Below are positions 33,947-43,932 of a stretch of DNA of 64,000 nt, in pieces (within the stretch, counting starts at the first letter, position 1; every line of letters begins with the position of its first letter). Both the position numbers and the translations under genes were made by a program. The DNA is taken from NCBI GenBank assembly GCA_023838465.1, contig JAIVEQ010000008.1, forward strand, positions 1 through 64,000, written 5' to 3'. The notes under the pieces were generated by a model. The model had not been told where the DNA came from and made no database searches. It saw nothing but the letters and a program-made list of their open reading frames with translations. Origin of the DNA: Candidatus Thiodiazotropha sp. (GTDB taxonomy: Bacteria; Pseudomonadota; Gammaproteobacteria; Chromatiales; Chromatiaceae).

Positions 33947-35676
33947 CACTCTCCTGCCAGGGGATAGGTATCAATACCTCACGAGAGGTCGCCATTGGCG
34001 AGGTCTATCTGCTGCAACAGGGTATACCTGAGGTTACTCATCGTGAAATCACTAAGGATTTGGTTGCGAGTGAAATAGCACGCTTCGAAAATGCACTGCA
34101 TGCCACTACCAACCATCTCCGTTCGGTGCGTGAACAGATTCCAGCCAACACAGCATTGGATATCAGTGAGTTTATCGATACCCATCTGCTGATGTTGGAA
34201 GACAATGCCATCAGCCAGGCGACGATTAGTCTTATCAAGGATAATCTGTATGGTGCTGAGTGGGCATTGAAGGTGCGTCGGGATGAGCTGGTCAGGGTGT
34301 TTGATGAGATGGATGACCCCTATCTGCGTACCCGCAAAGACGATGTTGATCATGTCGTCGGTCATGTACAGTTTGTCCTCGCAGGCGGTCAACCGGAACA
34401 GCAGGGGGATTTGAGTGGCCGGGTCGTGGTGGCACGTGATCTAACGCCTGCTGAAACCATCATGATGAAAAACCAGGGAGTGGCTGCATTCGTTACCGAA
34501 TTCGGCGGTCCACTGTCTCACACGGCAATTCTAGCGCGCAGTCTGGGCATCCCCGCAGTTGTCGGTATCCATCAGGCCACATCACTGTTTCGTCATGGTG
34601 AACAACTGGTAGTGGATGGTGCACAGGGAGTGGTCCTGGCGGATCCCACTGATCGGATACTGGCCCATTATCGGCAGCGTATTGAAACCAAACGCCTGAG
34701 AGAGGAGGAGCTGCGACGCCACGTCGATCTGCCGGCATTGACCACCGATGGTGAGCGGATCTTTCTGCATGCGAACATCGAGCTGCCTGAAGATATCGGG
34801 ATTACGCTCAACAACCGGGCCGATGGCGTTGGTCTGTTTCGCACCGAGTTTCTGTATATGAACCGCCCGACTCTGCCAACCGAGGAGGAACAGCTGGAAG
34901 CCTACCTCTCAGCTGTCCGTGGACTTGGCGGCATACCTCTCACGATTCGCACACTCGACCTGGGTGTGGATAAGACCACAGGGAACATCTCCGAGTCGGG
35001 TTGTATGCCTGCCATCAATCCTGCATTGGGATTACGTGCGATACGTCTTTGTCTGAAGGAGCCCGAGTTGTTTGTCCCACAACTCAGGGCCATTCTGCGT
35101 GCCTCTGCTGCGGGTCCGGTCAGGTTGATGATACCGATGCTGTCTGGAATCCAGGAATTGAAGCAAGTGATTCAGATCATCGACAGGACCAAAGATGAAC
35201 TCTCTAAAAAGGGGGTGCCTTTCGACACTGATATACCCATTGGCGGTATGATCGAAGTGCCTGCAGCAGCACTTGCCGCTGATAGTTTTGCGCGCAATCT
35301 CGATTTTCTTTCGATTGGCACCAATGACCTGATTCAGTACACATTGGCAGTCGATCGTATGGATGAAGAGGTGAATTTTTTATTTGATCCCCTGCATCCC
35401 GCAGTACTCCGTCTGATTCAGCATACCATCGACGCAGCGAATAGAGCGGGCATCCCCGTCAGTATGTGTGGCGAGATGGCGGGTGAGCCGCGTTATACCC
35501 AGTTGCTGATTGGTATGGGTTTACGCGAGTTGAGCATGCAGCCCAGCGCATTACTTGAAACAAGAGAGCTGATACGCCAATCAAGTCTGTCTGAACTCCA
35601 GCAACGGACCAGAACCTTCTTTAAAGAATTGGAGGAGAAGGGGGAGAGTCAGTCGTTTGATACCCTGTTTGATTGA
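33943..35676 (+). CDS. ptsI: PTS enzyme I (phosphoenolpyruvate-protein phosphotransferase)
   Basis: Enzyme I (577 residues) takes phosphate from PEP and gives it to HPr. The phospho-His is in FGGPLSHTAILARSLGIPAVVG; the PEP-binding barrel shows GVGLFRTEFLYMNR, NPALGLRAIRLCL, IGGMIEVPAAALAAD, FLSIGTNDLIQYTLAVDR and the catalytic Cys in VSMCGEMAGE. There is no N-terminal GAF domain, so it is the classic form and not PtsP. It closes the rpoN-hpf-ptsN-hprK-rapZ-EIIA-HPr-EI cluster. Confidence 0.95.
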   Translation: MTLSCQGIGINTSREVAIGEVYLLQQGIPEVTHREITKDLVASEIARFENALHATTNHLRSVREQIPANTALDISEFIDTHLLMLEDNAISQATISLIKDNLYGAEWALKVRRDELVRVFDEMDDPYLRTRKDDVDHVVGHVQFVLAGGQPEQQGDLSGRVVVARDLTPAETIMMKNQGVAAFVTEFGGPLSHTAILARSLGIPAVVGIHQATSLFRHGEQLVVDGAQGVVLADPTDRILAHYRQRIETKRLREEELRRHVDLPALTTDGERIFLHANIELPEDIGITLNNRADGVGLFRTEFLYMNRPTLPTEEEQLEAYLSAVRGLGGIPLTIRTLDLGVDKTTGNISESGCMPAINPALGLRAIRLCLKEPELFVPQLRAILRASAAGPVRLMIPMLSGIQELKQVIQIIDRTKDELSKKGVPFDTDIPIGGMIEVPAAALAADSFARNLDFLSIGTNDLIQYTLAVDRMDEEVNFLFDPLHPAVLRLIQHTIDAANRAGIPVSMCGEMAGEPRYTQLLIGMGLRELSMQPSALLETRELIRQSSLSELQQRTRTFFKELEEKGESQSFDTLFD

Positions 35677-35749
35677 GCCTTTTGATCAGAGCCTGTTTGC
35701 GCTAGTTGCTATTGCCAGTTTCAAACCTGTCAGACACAGAATTCTCCAG

Positions 35750-35769
35750 ATCCCGACATATGCCGGGAT
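35750..35769. repeat. ATCCCG...CGGGAT palindrome after ptsI
   Basis: ATCCCG and CGGGAT flank an inner CAT/ATG pair with one mismatch. The sequence continues GATGAC. It resembles the CGTCATCCCGGC hairpin at 54779-54806, a common proteobacterial intergenic repeat. It lies between the convergent ptsI and cytochrome genes and may also serve as a terminator. Confidence 0.5.
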
Positions 35770-35812
35770 GACAAAGTGCTGAAAAATAGGTTTGTATCTG
35801 GACCGACCCTAG

Positions 35813-37549
35813 CTAAGGTCTTTCATGGCAGAGGGTGCAACTCACCGCTGTTCCTTTGGCGACGAACAGGGTGTCATCACCATCATCGTCGTGCAGAAAG
35901 TTTCGATCTGCAGCTGTCATTGAGAGTACCGTTCCCTCCAGGTTCAAGCCATGACAACTCCGGCAGGCACCGGGATTGTCCTCGTAAAAATCTTCATGTT
36001 CCAGGTTCCATCCTCGACTGTTGACATTGTGCATGCCATGGGGGCCATTGAGGGTTAGCGGCAGACTGGTGTGGCAGGTGCTGCATTCGCTAAGGGTGCC
36101 GGCATGGCCCTGTAGTTGAATGGCTGCCAGATTGTCATTCGCCGATGCCAATGCATTAGGCCAGATGGCATGGGTCGATCCATGGCAGCCTTCACAGGCC
36201 ACATCCCCATGCCCCAGGCTGTTGCGATAGAGGGTACCGCTATTTTCGGCAAAGCGCGGGTTAGAAGCCAAGCGTGGTGTGGCACTATCGATATCACCCT
36301 CCCAGGCCTGGGTCAGGCGGAGTCTACTACCCAGGTGGTTGACTGCATCACCGGTATGACATGACTCACATCTGGGTTCATCCAGCCAGGGTTCACGGTT
36401 GCTATTGCCGACAGCAAGCATACTGCCATGACAATCCTTGCAGACGATACCAGCGCCCCCCATAGCGCCTCTGAGACACTTTGTGATCTTACCCGGATGG
36501 CACTGATAGCAGGTCTCCTCAAGGGTGCCATCGGTTGGGAACAGTCGCTCATTGGTGGATGGGTCAATCAATTGGCCATGATGGCCATGCATGACCTGGG
36601 ACATCTTACCCAGATTGAGTTGCTGGCCAGTTGGGCCGGTGCCGTTCAAGTCCAAAGCTGCGGAGTAGTGACAACCGGCACAAAGCACGGGGGTTGTGTT
36701 AAGCAGGTTGGTAGCGTGTTCGCCATCATGCAGTGCCAGGATATTCTGTTTTGCTGCCTGCAATACACTGTTGGGATCGTTGATATCCTCAGGCAGGACA
36801 AAATCTATTGTGCTATCGAGTGGGGCGGCAATTTCACCTGCGGCATGGCAGTTTTGACAATCGGCTTCTGCGGCAACAGGTAATACTACATCCACACTGG
36901 CCAGATTTGCCCCACTGGTTGGGTGAGTTGCCGTAACCCGCATTAACGGATAGGCATTGAGTTGTCCCACATCATCAATGGGCAGAATCGGTATCCCGTC
37001 GGCTGCAAACCACCCTTTGTCCTGATCGAAATGGTTGAAGGACTGGGGGTCATTTGAAGTGTATGGATTCAGTATGCCGGGCATGGCTTGGCCAAAGAGC
37101 AGGCCTTCGTCAGGGGGTGGCGCAAGGCCGAACAGATCAGTGACATAAGCATTGCCGCTAGCGGGATTGATGTTCCAGAAATTGGTCTTGTTGATGCTGC
37201 CTGTTTGATTCTGGCTGGTGGTGTTGATCGATCCGCTACCATCCACAACTGCCCGGTAGTCGACATGGGCCTCTGTGGTGTTAAGAATGCGTGGTGTTGC
37301 CCCCCGTTCAATGACCTGGGTATGAACCACATTGAATGGAGGAAGAATGACGAAGGTTGAATAGTCCAGGTCAGCGCAGTGCATGCCCAGGTCATTGAAT
37401 GCCAATACCCGATGGGTACCTGAGACCGTTGTTACACCAGGACCATCATCATGGTCATCGTCGTCGTCATCATCACCGCCACCGCCGCCACAAGCAGATA
37501 TTGACAGGGTAATAATCATCGTAACCAACCATTTACGAGTCTCATTCAT
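35813..37549 (-). CDS. multihaem c-type cytochrome lipoprotein (nine CxxCH motifs)
   Basis: This encodes 578 residues. The signal peptide ends in a lipobox (LSISAC) followed by GGGGG and a run of Asp, so the mature protein is probably lipid-anchored with an acidic flexible stalk. Nine haem sites are visible: CQNCH, CAGCH, CYQCH, CKDCH, CESCH, CEGCH, CSTCH, CRSCH and CTLCH. GMHCADLDY near the start is also found in related multihaem proteins. Such proteins move electrons across the periplasm or to outer-surface acceptors. GGAGAG lies 6 bases before the ATG at 37549; a GTG at 37567 is less likely. No partner oxidoreductase lies next to it. Confidence 0.82.
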   Translation of the reverse strand: MNETRKWLVTMIITLSISACGGGGGDDDDDDDHDDGPGVTTVSGTHRVLAFNDLGMHCADLDYSTFVILPPFNVVHTQVIERGATPRILNTTEAHVDYRAVVDGSGSINTTSQNQTGSINKTNFWNINPASGNAYVTDLFGLAPPPDEGLLFGQAMPGILNPYTSNDPQSFNHFDQDKGWFAADGIPILPIDDVGQLNAYPLMRVTATHPTSGANLASVDVVLPVAAEADCQNCHAAGEIAAPLDSTIDFVLPEDINDPNSVLQAAKQNILALHDGEHATNLLNTTPVLCAGCHYSAALDLNGTGPTGQQLNLGKMSQVMHGHHGQLIDPSTNERLFPTDGTLEETCYQCHPGKITKCLRGAMGGAGIVCKDCHGSMLAVGNSNREPWLDEPRCESCHTGDAVNHLGSRLRLTQAWEGDIDSATPRLASNPRFAENSGTLYRNSLGHGDVACEGCHGSTHAIWPNALASANDNLAAIQLQGHAGTLSECSTCHTSLPLTLNGPHGMHNVNSRGWNLEHEDFYEDNPGACRSCHGLNLEGTVLSMTAADRNFLHDDDGDDTLFVAKGTAVSCTLCHERP

Positions 37550-37670
37550 TGCATACTCTCCCTGCACCTAAGCTTGAGAATAGTATATATTTGGGAATAT
37601 TATCCTAAATATGCAAAGCCTGCATAGTTTTGTAGCTTCCCCAGACAGCTGTTTAGGTGCTATACATCGA

Positions 37671-40144
37671 CTATCGCGGCACTGGCTTCACATGCCAGAC
37701 CTTTTCTGCATATTCACTGATGGTGCGGTCACTGGAGAAGTATCCCATACGGGCTGTGTTGAGGATCGCCATGCGGTTCCATTCTGTTGGGTTATTGTAG
37801 ACTTTGTCGGCCCGATCACTGACTGTCATGTAGGCCTTAAAGTCAGCCAAAACTTTGAAGTGGTCGCAATTGAGCAGGTTGTCAGTGATCATCCGATAGC
37901 GGGTAGGTTCTTCCGGTGAAAAGAAGCCGTTGGCGATCATGTCGATGATCCGTTTCAGGGATGGGTCAGACTCGTAGTAGTATCTTGGCTCATAACCTTG
38001 ACGATTCAGTCTGTCGATATCATCTGTTGTCAGACCGAATATGAATATATTGTCTTTACCGATATTTTCCAGCATCTCTACATTTGCGCCATCCATGGTT
38101 CCCATTGTCAGCGCGCCATTCAGGGCGAGTTTCATGTTTCCTGTGCCAGAGGCTTCCATACCGGCTGTGGATATTTGTTGAGAGAGTTCAGCGGCAGGAA
38201 TGATATCGGATGCCGTGGTGAAATCGTAGTTGGGGATAAAGATGATTTTCAGGCGATCGCTGACGGCTGGGTCATTGTCGATGACATCTGCCACATTATT
38301 GATCAGTCGAATGATCAGCTTCGCCATCGTATAGCCGGGAGCGGCCTTTCCACCAAACAGAAAAGTGCGCGGTACACAGGGGGGGTATGTGGATTGTCCA
38401 GCAGGCGATTATAGAGAGCGATGGCGCGGAACAGGTTGAGTAATTGGCGTTTGTACTCATGGATTCTTTTTACCTGCACATCAAACAAAGTGTGAGGATC
38501 GATCTGTTTACCCATAAAGTAATTGATTAGGTTGGCCATGCGAGTCTTGCTGGCCAGTTTTGTGGCAACAAACTTTTCCTGAAAGGCGCTGTCTTCTGCA
38601 AGCGGTTCAAGCTGTTTGATCATGCTCAGGTCATTGATCCAATCAGGTCCGATCGCACTGCAGATCAACTTTGAGAGCCCCCTGTTGGATTGATAAAGCC
38701 AACGACGCGGAGTGACACCATTGGTGATGTTGATGATCTTGCCGGGATAGAAATTGTTAAAATCTTTGAAGGTTGAGTGACGTAACAACTCACTGTGCAG
38801 CGCGGAGACACCATTGACTTTGTGGCTGCCAATGATGGCTAAATGGGCCATGCGAATACGTCGACCACCGTTTTCATCAATGATGGAGAGTCGGCGCAGG
38901 ATATCCATATCGCCTGGGTAGAGATGGCCAAGCATCAGTAGAAAACGGCGATTTATTTCCAGAATCAATTGCAGATGGCGAGGCAGCATTTGTTCGAATA
39001 TATTCAATGGCCAGGTTTCCAGGGCTTCTGGCAACAGGGTATGGTTTGTGTAGGAGAAGATACGGGTAGTGATTTCCCATGCAGGTTGCCACTCCAGATG
39101 ATGCTTATCCATCAGCAGACGCATCATTTCAGGGATGGCGATAGCCGGGTGGGTGTCATTGAGTTGAATGGCGACCTTCTCCGGTAACTCGTGTAACTCG
39201 TCATGATCGGTAAAGAAACGCCGTAAAATATCCTTCAGTGAGGCGCAGACAAAGAAGTACTGCTGTTTCAGACGCAACAGCTTGTTCATCGTCGAACTGT
39301 CATTGGGATAGAGTACCTTGGAGATATTTTCCGATAGGGTCTTGCCAACAACGGCTTCTGTGTATTCTCCCTGATTGAACCGGTTTAGATCGAAGTCTTC
39401 GTAGGCCTTGGCACTCCAAAGACGAAGGTTGTTCACGGTGTCGTTGTGAAAGCCGGGAACAGGTGTGTCATAGGCCTGGGCGATGACAACATCACCCTCT
39501 ATCCAGTCAAAATGTCGCCGTCCTGTACTGTCTTGGTACTCCATTACCCGGCCACCGAAACGAATTCGGTAGGAGACTTCAGGACGGGGAAACTCCCAGG
39601 GATTGCCATGTGTTAACCAATTTTCCGGCAACTCAACCTGGTTACCATCTTCGATCTTTTGTCGAAACATGCCATATTCGAATCGAATGCCATAACCGTA
39701 CCCAGGTATGTTTAACGAGGCCATCGAATCAAGAAAACAGGCTGCCAATCGTCCCAGCCCACCGTTTCCTAGCGTAGCATCATGCTCAAGGTTGCGTAAC
39801 CTCTCCAACTCAATACCAAGTTTGTGCAGGGCTTCGGTACAAGCATCATGGATGTCCATGTTAAGCAGACTGTTGACCAGACTGCGTCCGATGAGGAACT
39901 CCATGGATAGGTAGTAGACACGTTTAGCGTCATGTTTGTAGTAACTTCTCTGGGTTTCCATCCAACGTTCGATCAGACGGTCACGTACCACATGGCTGAA
40001 GGCCATCATCCAGTCGTGTTCCGTGGCGGTATAGGGGTCTTTGCCAATGGTATAGACAAGGTGGTTGGAGACCGATCTCTGGATGGCTTTCGGGTCAGAA
40101 CCTAAATAATCATATTTAAAAGCGCTATGTTTGACTTTGCTCAT
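37671..40144 (-). pseudogene. glgP: glycogen phosphorylase with a frameshift in a G/C run
   Basis: GlgP releases glucose-1-phosphate from glycogen with PLP. Two overlapping frames together make one full-length enzyme of about 824 residues. The first (from ATG 40144) has SMEFLIGRSLVNSLL, GNGGLGRLAACFLDS and ITNGVTPRRWL. The second (to 37671) has NYDFTTASDIIPAAELSQQIS, EASGTGNMKLALNGAL and GTMDGANVEML. They join at a run of seven G on the plus strand (38379-38385). Adding one base gives CVPRTFLFGGKAA, the expected sequence, so one base is missing. This may be an assembly error, a real mutation or a slippery switch. The PLP lysine region lies in the second part. Confidence 0.8.
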
Positions 40145-40314
40145 GAGTATCGTGAGATTGTGTGGGTCTGTGTAAGTAAAATATAACGCAAAGTACGCGG
40201 AGAAGCGCAAAGGCTGTAATCAGAAACCACTTTTCGGGTGCCGATCTGAATAACTAGGTTATTAAAATGATGCCTGACAATTACTGAACCATGCGATTCC
40301 GGCGGATTCTAGGT

Positions 40315-40752
40315 TCAAGGAAGTCTACCCGCTCTATCTGGGGAAGATGCCTTCGCTGAACTGTTGTAGCGAGACTCGAAGATATGAATTTTTAGCAGCA
40401 AGGGTAATATCAGAGGGTAGCAGAGCAACCCTATAGCATCAGCCGCTAGATCCCATAGGGAGAATAGCCGATTGGGCAGAAAAAACTGCACAACTTCGAT
40501 GAACAGCCCATAACTGATCAGGGAGGCGATCTTGGGTAGATTCCATCTCGATATCGGCCATGAAAAATCGACCAAAAAAGCGAGACATAAAAATGCCAGG
40601 ATATGGGATGCCTTATCGTTCAGATTTGTGACGATAGGGGTTTCAGTGGGGGAAAATGCCAGGTAGTTGATGATCAGCAGCGCCAATGCCAGTAGCACAC
40701 GAAAAGTCAGGGGGCTGGCAAAGATGGCAGATCTACTGCCAACGGTCCGCAT
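40315..40752 (-). CDS. VanZ-like membrane protein
   Basis: This is a 145-residue protein with four hydrophobic segments (FRVLLALALLIINYLAF, KASHILAFLCLAFLVDF, ASLISYGLFIEVVQFFLP, AADAIGLLCYPLILPLLL). The pattern NDKASHILAF, GLFIEVVQ and SLWDLAADAIG is that of the VanZ-like family, whose members are related to a teicoplanin resistance protein but mostly have unknown roles. The ATG overlaps the purD stop (TGATG), so it is translated with the purine genes, probably by chance of operon position. Confidence 0.78.
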   Translation of the reverse strand: MRTVGSRSAIFASPLTFRVLLALALLIINYLAFSPTETPIVTNLNDKASHILAFLCLAFLVDFSWPISRWNLPKIASLISYGLFIEVVQFFLPNRLFSLWDLAADAIGLLCYPLILPLLLKIHIFESRYNSSAKASSPDRAGRLP

Positions 40753-42041
40753 CAGTTGGCTTGCTCCCTGGCAATGGCCCGGTATCCAATATCAGTACGA
40801 AAATAGACGGCATCCCAGTGGATGGAGCGGGTTAGTTCATAAGCACTCTGTTGCGCCTGGGTGACCGTCTCGCCCAGTGCGGTGGCGCAGAGTACGCGTC
40901 CTCCGGCAGTGACTATCTGATCGTTCTCCAGGGCGGTTCCGGCGTGGAACACCTTGGCCGCTTGGGTTTCAGGCTCCGGTAGACCACTGATGGGGATACC
41001 CTTGTTGTAATGACCGGGATATCCACCTGCAGCCAGGACAATACCAACAGATGCGCGAGCGTCCCATTCTGCATTTTCCTGGTCGAGTTTTCCGTCTAGC
41101 GCAGCCAGGCAGTGAGCAACCAGATCGGAGCGCATGCGCAGCATGATCGGTTGAGTCTCGGGATCACCGAATCGACAATTATATTCGATCACTTTAGGCG
41201 AACCGTCAGTTGTGATCATCAACCCGGCATACAGAAATCCAGTGTAGGGTAAACCCTCGTCAGCCATACCCCTGATTGTCGGCAGAATCACTTCCTGCAT
41301 AATGCGTTGGTAGACTGCTTCTGTAACCACAGGCGCAGGTGAGTAGGCGCCCATGCCTCCGGTGTTCAGACCTGTATCGCCATCCCCAACCCGTTTGTGA
41401 TCCTGACTGGTGGCCATCGGTAGTACATGCACACCGTCAGCCATGACAATAAAGCTGGCCTCTTCACCTTCCAGGAACTCTTCGATAACCACACGATGGC
41501 CTGCTTCACCAAAGGCGTTACCAGCCAGCATGTCGCGTACTGCGGATTCGGCAGTCGATGAATCCATAGCAACAATGACACCTTTGCCTGCAGCTAACCC
41601 ATCGGCCTTGATAACAATGGGCGTACCGACTTGATGCAGATAGTTCAGTGCAGCATCCACATCGGTAAAGGTCTGGTAGTCACCCGATGGAATCTTGTGA
41701 CGAGCGAGGAAGTCCTTGGTAAAGGATTTTGAACCTTCCAGTTGCGCTGCTCCCTGGGTAGGGCCGAAACAGTGTAAGCCTGCATCATTAAAAGCATCGA
41801 CAATACCGATTACAAGCGGCACTTCAGGTCCGACGATGGTCAGGCCTACCTGTTTCGCTTTGGCGAAGGTGATCAGCTCATCGATGGACTCAACGCCGAT
41901 ATCCACGTTCTCAAGTTTGGCTTCAAGTGCAGTGCCCGCATTGCCAGGTGCAACGTAGACCTTATCGGCCAATGGTGATTGTGCAGCCTTCCAGGCCAAG
42001 GCATGCTCACGGCCGCCTGAACCGATGACAAGAATATTCAT
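40752..42041 (-). CDS. purD: phosphoribosylamine-glycine ligase
   Basis: PurD (429 residues) joins glycine to phosphoribosylamine with ATP, the second step of purine synthesis. The N-terminal motif is NILVIGSGGREHALAWKAA. The ATP-grasp region has VIKADGLAAGKGVIVA, HRVVIEEFLEGEEASF, HKRVGDGDTGLNTGGMGAYSP and VIEYNCRFGDPETQPIM. The length is standard. Its start overlaps the purH stop by one base (TGATG), so purH and purD are translationally coupled. Confidence 0.97.
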   Translation of the reverse strand: MNILVIGSGGREHALAWKAAQSPLADKVYVAPGNAGTALEAKLENVDIGVESIDELITFAKAKQVGLTIVGPEVPLVIGIVDAFNDAGLHCFGPTQGAAQLEGSKSFTKDFLARHKIPSGDYQTFTDVDAALNYLHQVGTPIVIKADGLAAGKGVIVAMDSSTAESAVRDMLAGNAFGEAGHRVVIEEFLEGEEASFIVMADGVHVLPMATSQDHKRVGDGDTGLNTGGMGAYSPAPVVTEAVYQRIMQEVILPTIRGMADEGLPYTGFLYAGLMITTDGSPKVIEYNCRFGDPETQPIMLRMRSDLVAHCLAALDGKLDQENAEWDARASVGIVLAAGGYPGHYNKGIPISGLPEPETQAAKVFHAGTALENDQIVTAGGRVLCATALGETVTQAQQSAYELTRSIHWDAVYFRTDIGYRAIAREQAN

Positions 42042-43600
42042 CAGTGACGAAAATGACGCATAGCGGTAAATACCATCGCCATGTCATGCTCATTGGCAGC
42101 TGCAATGGCTTCATCATCGCGCATTGAACCACCCGGCTGGATGACGGCAGCTATACCCACTTGGGCAGCGTTGTCGATACCATCTCGAAAGGGGAAAAAT
42201 GCATCCGAGGCCATCACTGAACCGGTTACTTTTAATCCTGCATGTTCAGCCTTGATGGCTGCAATGCGTGCAGAGTTGATCCGACTCATCTGACCTGCGC
42301 CAACGCCAATGGTCATGCCATCACGACCGTAGACAATCGCATTGGACTTGACGAATTTAGCCACACGCCAGGTAAACAGCAGGTCACGCATCTCTTGTTC
42401 TGTTGGCTGTCGTTGTGTGACAACTTTTATCTCATTGGTCAGCTGTAAATCGGCATCCTGTACCAACAGGCCGCCATTGACCCTTTTGTATTCGGTGCGG
42501 TGGATCACTTCACTGAGCCATTCCCCACACTCCAATAAACGGACATTCTTTTTACTACTGACATTTTCGATAGCGGCAGCTGAGACCTTTGGCGCAATGA
42601 TCACTTCTACAAACTGGCGCTTAACGATGGTTTTCGCTGTCTCGCCATCCAACTCGCCATTAAAGGCGATAATGCCGCCAAATGCTGATTCTGGATCTGT
42701 GCTGTAAGCACGCTCATAAGCCTCCAGTAAATTAGCACCATAAGCCACACCACAGGGATTGGCATGTTTAACGATGACACAGGCTGGACCTTCGTCGAAA
42801 CTTTTAACACACTCTAGAGCGGCATCGGTGTCAGCTATATTGTTGTAGGAGAGCTCCTTGCCCTGAAGTTGTTTTGCTGTCGCTATGCATGCTTCATCAA
42901 TGCGTTGCTCAACAAAGAATGCCGCCTTCTGATGGGGGTTCTCTCCATAGCGCATAGTCTGGGCTTGTTTGAATTGTAACGACAGGGTACGTGGAAAATC
43001 GCTGACCTTTTCACCGACGCGTGCTCCCAGGTAGTTGGCGATAGCAGCATCGTAATGGGCGGTATGTTCAAAGGTCTTCACCGCCAGGTCGAAGCGAGTT
43101 GCATCACTCAGGGCATTATTGTTGTCCGCCATCTCCCGAAGTACCCGGTCATAGTCAATAGCATCCACAACCACTGTAACGTCTTTATGGTTTTTGGCTG
43201 CTGCACGTAGCATGGTGGGGCCACCGATATCGATATTCTCGATCGCTGTTGCGAGATCGCAGTCAGGTTTTTCCACTGTTGCTTCGAAAGGGTAGAGATT
43301 AACCACGATCAGGTCGATGCCACCAATCCCATTTTCTCTCATGACGCTATCATCGATACCGCGACGTCCAAGTATGCCACCATGAATTTTGGGGTGTAAT
43401 GTCTTCACTCGTCCATCCATCATTTCTGGAAAGCCGGTGTATTCAGAGACTTCAATGACAGGTATATCGCTTTGGGTTAACAGTTTTGCTGTCCCACCGG
43501 TGGATAGAATCTCAATCTTTCTATCAGCCAGATTGCGGGCAAATTCTACGATACCGGTTTTATCTGAGACGCTGATCAAAGCGCGTTTTATTAATGCCAT
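42041..43600 (-). CDS. purH: bifunctional AICAR transformylase/IMP cyclohydrolase
   Basis: PurH (519 residues) carries out the last two steps of IMP synthesis. The N-terminal cyclohydrolase shows [40 protein letters not shown] and [11 protein letters not shown]. The C-terminal transformylase has [27 protein letters not shown]-like [37 protein letters not shown] and [10 protein letters not shown]. It lies just downstream of dusB-fis on the same strand, as in other gammaproteobacteria, and may be co-transcribed. Confidence 0.97.
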   Translation of the reverse strand: MALIKRALISVSDKTGIVEFARNLADRKIEILSTGGTAKLLTQSDIPVIEVSEYTGFPEMMDGRVKTLHPKIHGGILGRRGIDDSVMRENGIGGIDLIVVNLYPFEATVEKPDCDLATAIENIDIGGPTMLRAAAKNHKDVTVVVDAIDYDRVLREMADNNNALSDATRFDLAVKTFEHTAHYDAAIANYLGARVGEKVSDFPRTLSLQFKQAQTMRYGENPHQKAAFFVEQRIDEACIATAKQLQGKELSYNNIADTDAALECVKSFDEGPACVIVKHANPCGVAYGANLLEAYERAYSTDPESAFGGIIAFNGELDGETAKTIVKRQFVEVIIAPKVSAAAIENVSSKKNVRLLECGEWLSEVIHRTEYKRVNGGLLVQDADLQLTNEIKVVTQRQPTEQEMRDLLFTWRVAKFVKSNAIVYGRDGMTIGVGAGQMSRINSARIAAIKAEHAGLKVTGSVMASDAFFPFRDGIDNAAQVGIAAVIQPGGSMRDDEAIAAANEHDMAMVFTAMRHFRH

Positions 43601-43635
43601 GGTGAAGTTTCCAAAAAAAAATGTGAATGCGGGTT

Positions 43636-43932
43636 TCAGTCGAGATCGTAAAGGGAGAGTTTTTTGCGTAAAGTGCTGCGGCTGATCCCCAGAATGGATG
43701 CTGCCTGAGTTTGATTGCCGCCTGTATGCTTCATGACGCTCTCAAGTAGTGGAGCTTCCACTTCGTTCATCACCAAGCGATAGAGATTGTTGGCGCCATG
43801 TCCATCGAGGTTATTAAAATAGCGCTGCATGGCGTCACTTACACATTGGCGCAAGGGTTCTGATTTCTTGCTGTGTGTCACTGTCAGACATGCTTCGTCC
43901 TCTTGGTTAGATAGTACAGCTTCAATCATCAT
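43636..43932 (-). CDS. fis: DNA-binding protein Fis
   Basis: Fis is a small homodimeric nucleoid protein that bends DNA and adjusts rRNA and other promoters with growth. At 98 residues it has the E. coli length. The C-terminal helix-turn-helix is [28 protein letters not shown]; the preceding helix is [13 protein letters not shown]. The ATG at 43932 is chosen because it overlaps the dusB stop as ATGA and gives the standard size; an in-frame start at 43962 lies inside dusB. The dusB-fis pair is an ancestral operon, and dusB translation aids fis expression in E. coli. Confidence 0.95.
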   Translation of the reverse strand: MMIEAVLSNQEDEACLTVTHSKKSEPLRQCVSDAMQRYFNNLDGHGANNLYRLVMNEVEAPLLESVMKHTGGNQTQAASILGISRSTLRKKLSLYDLD

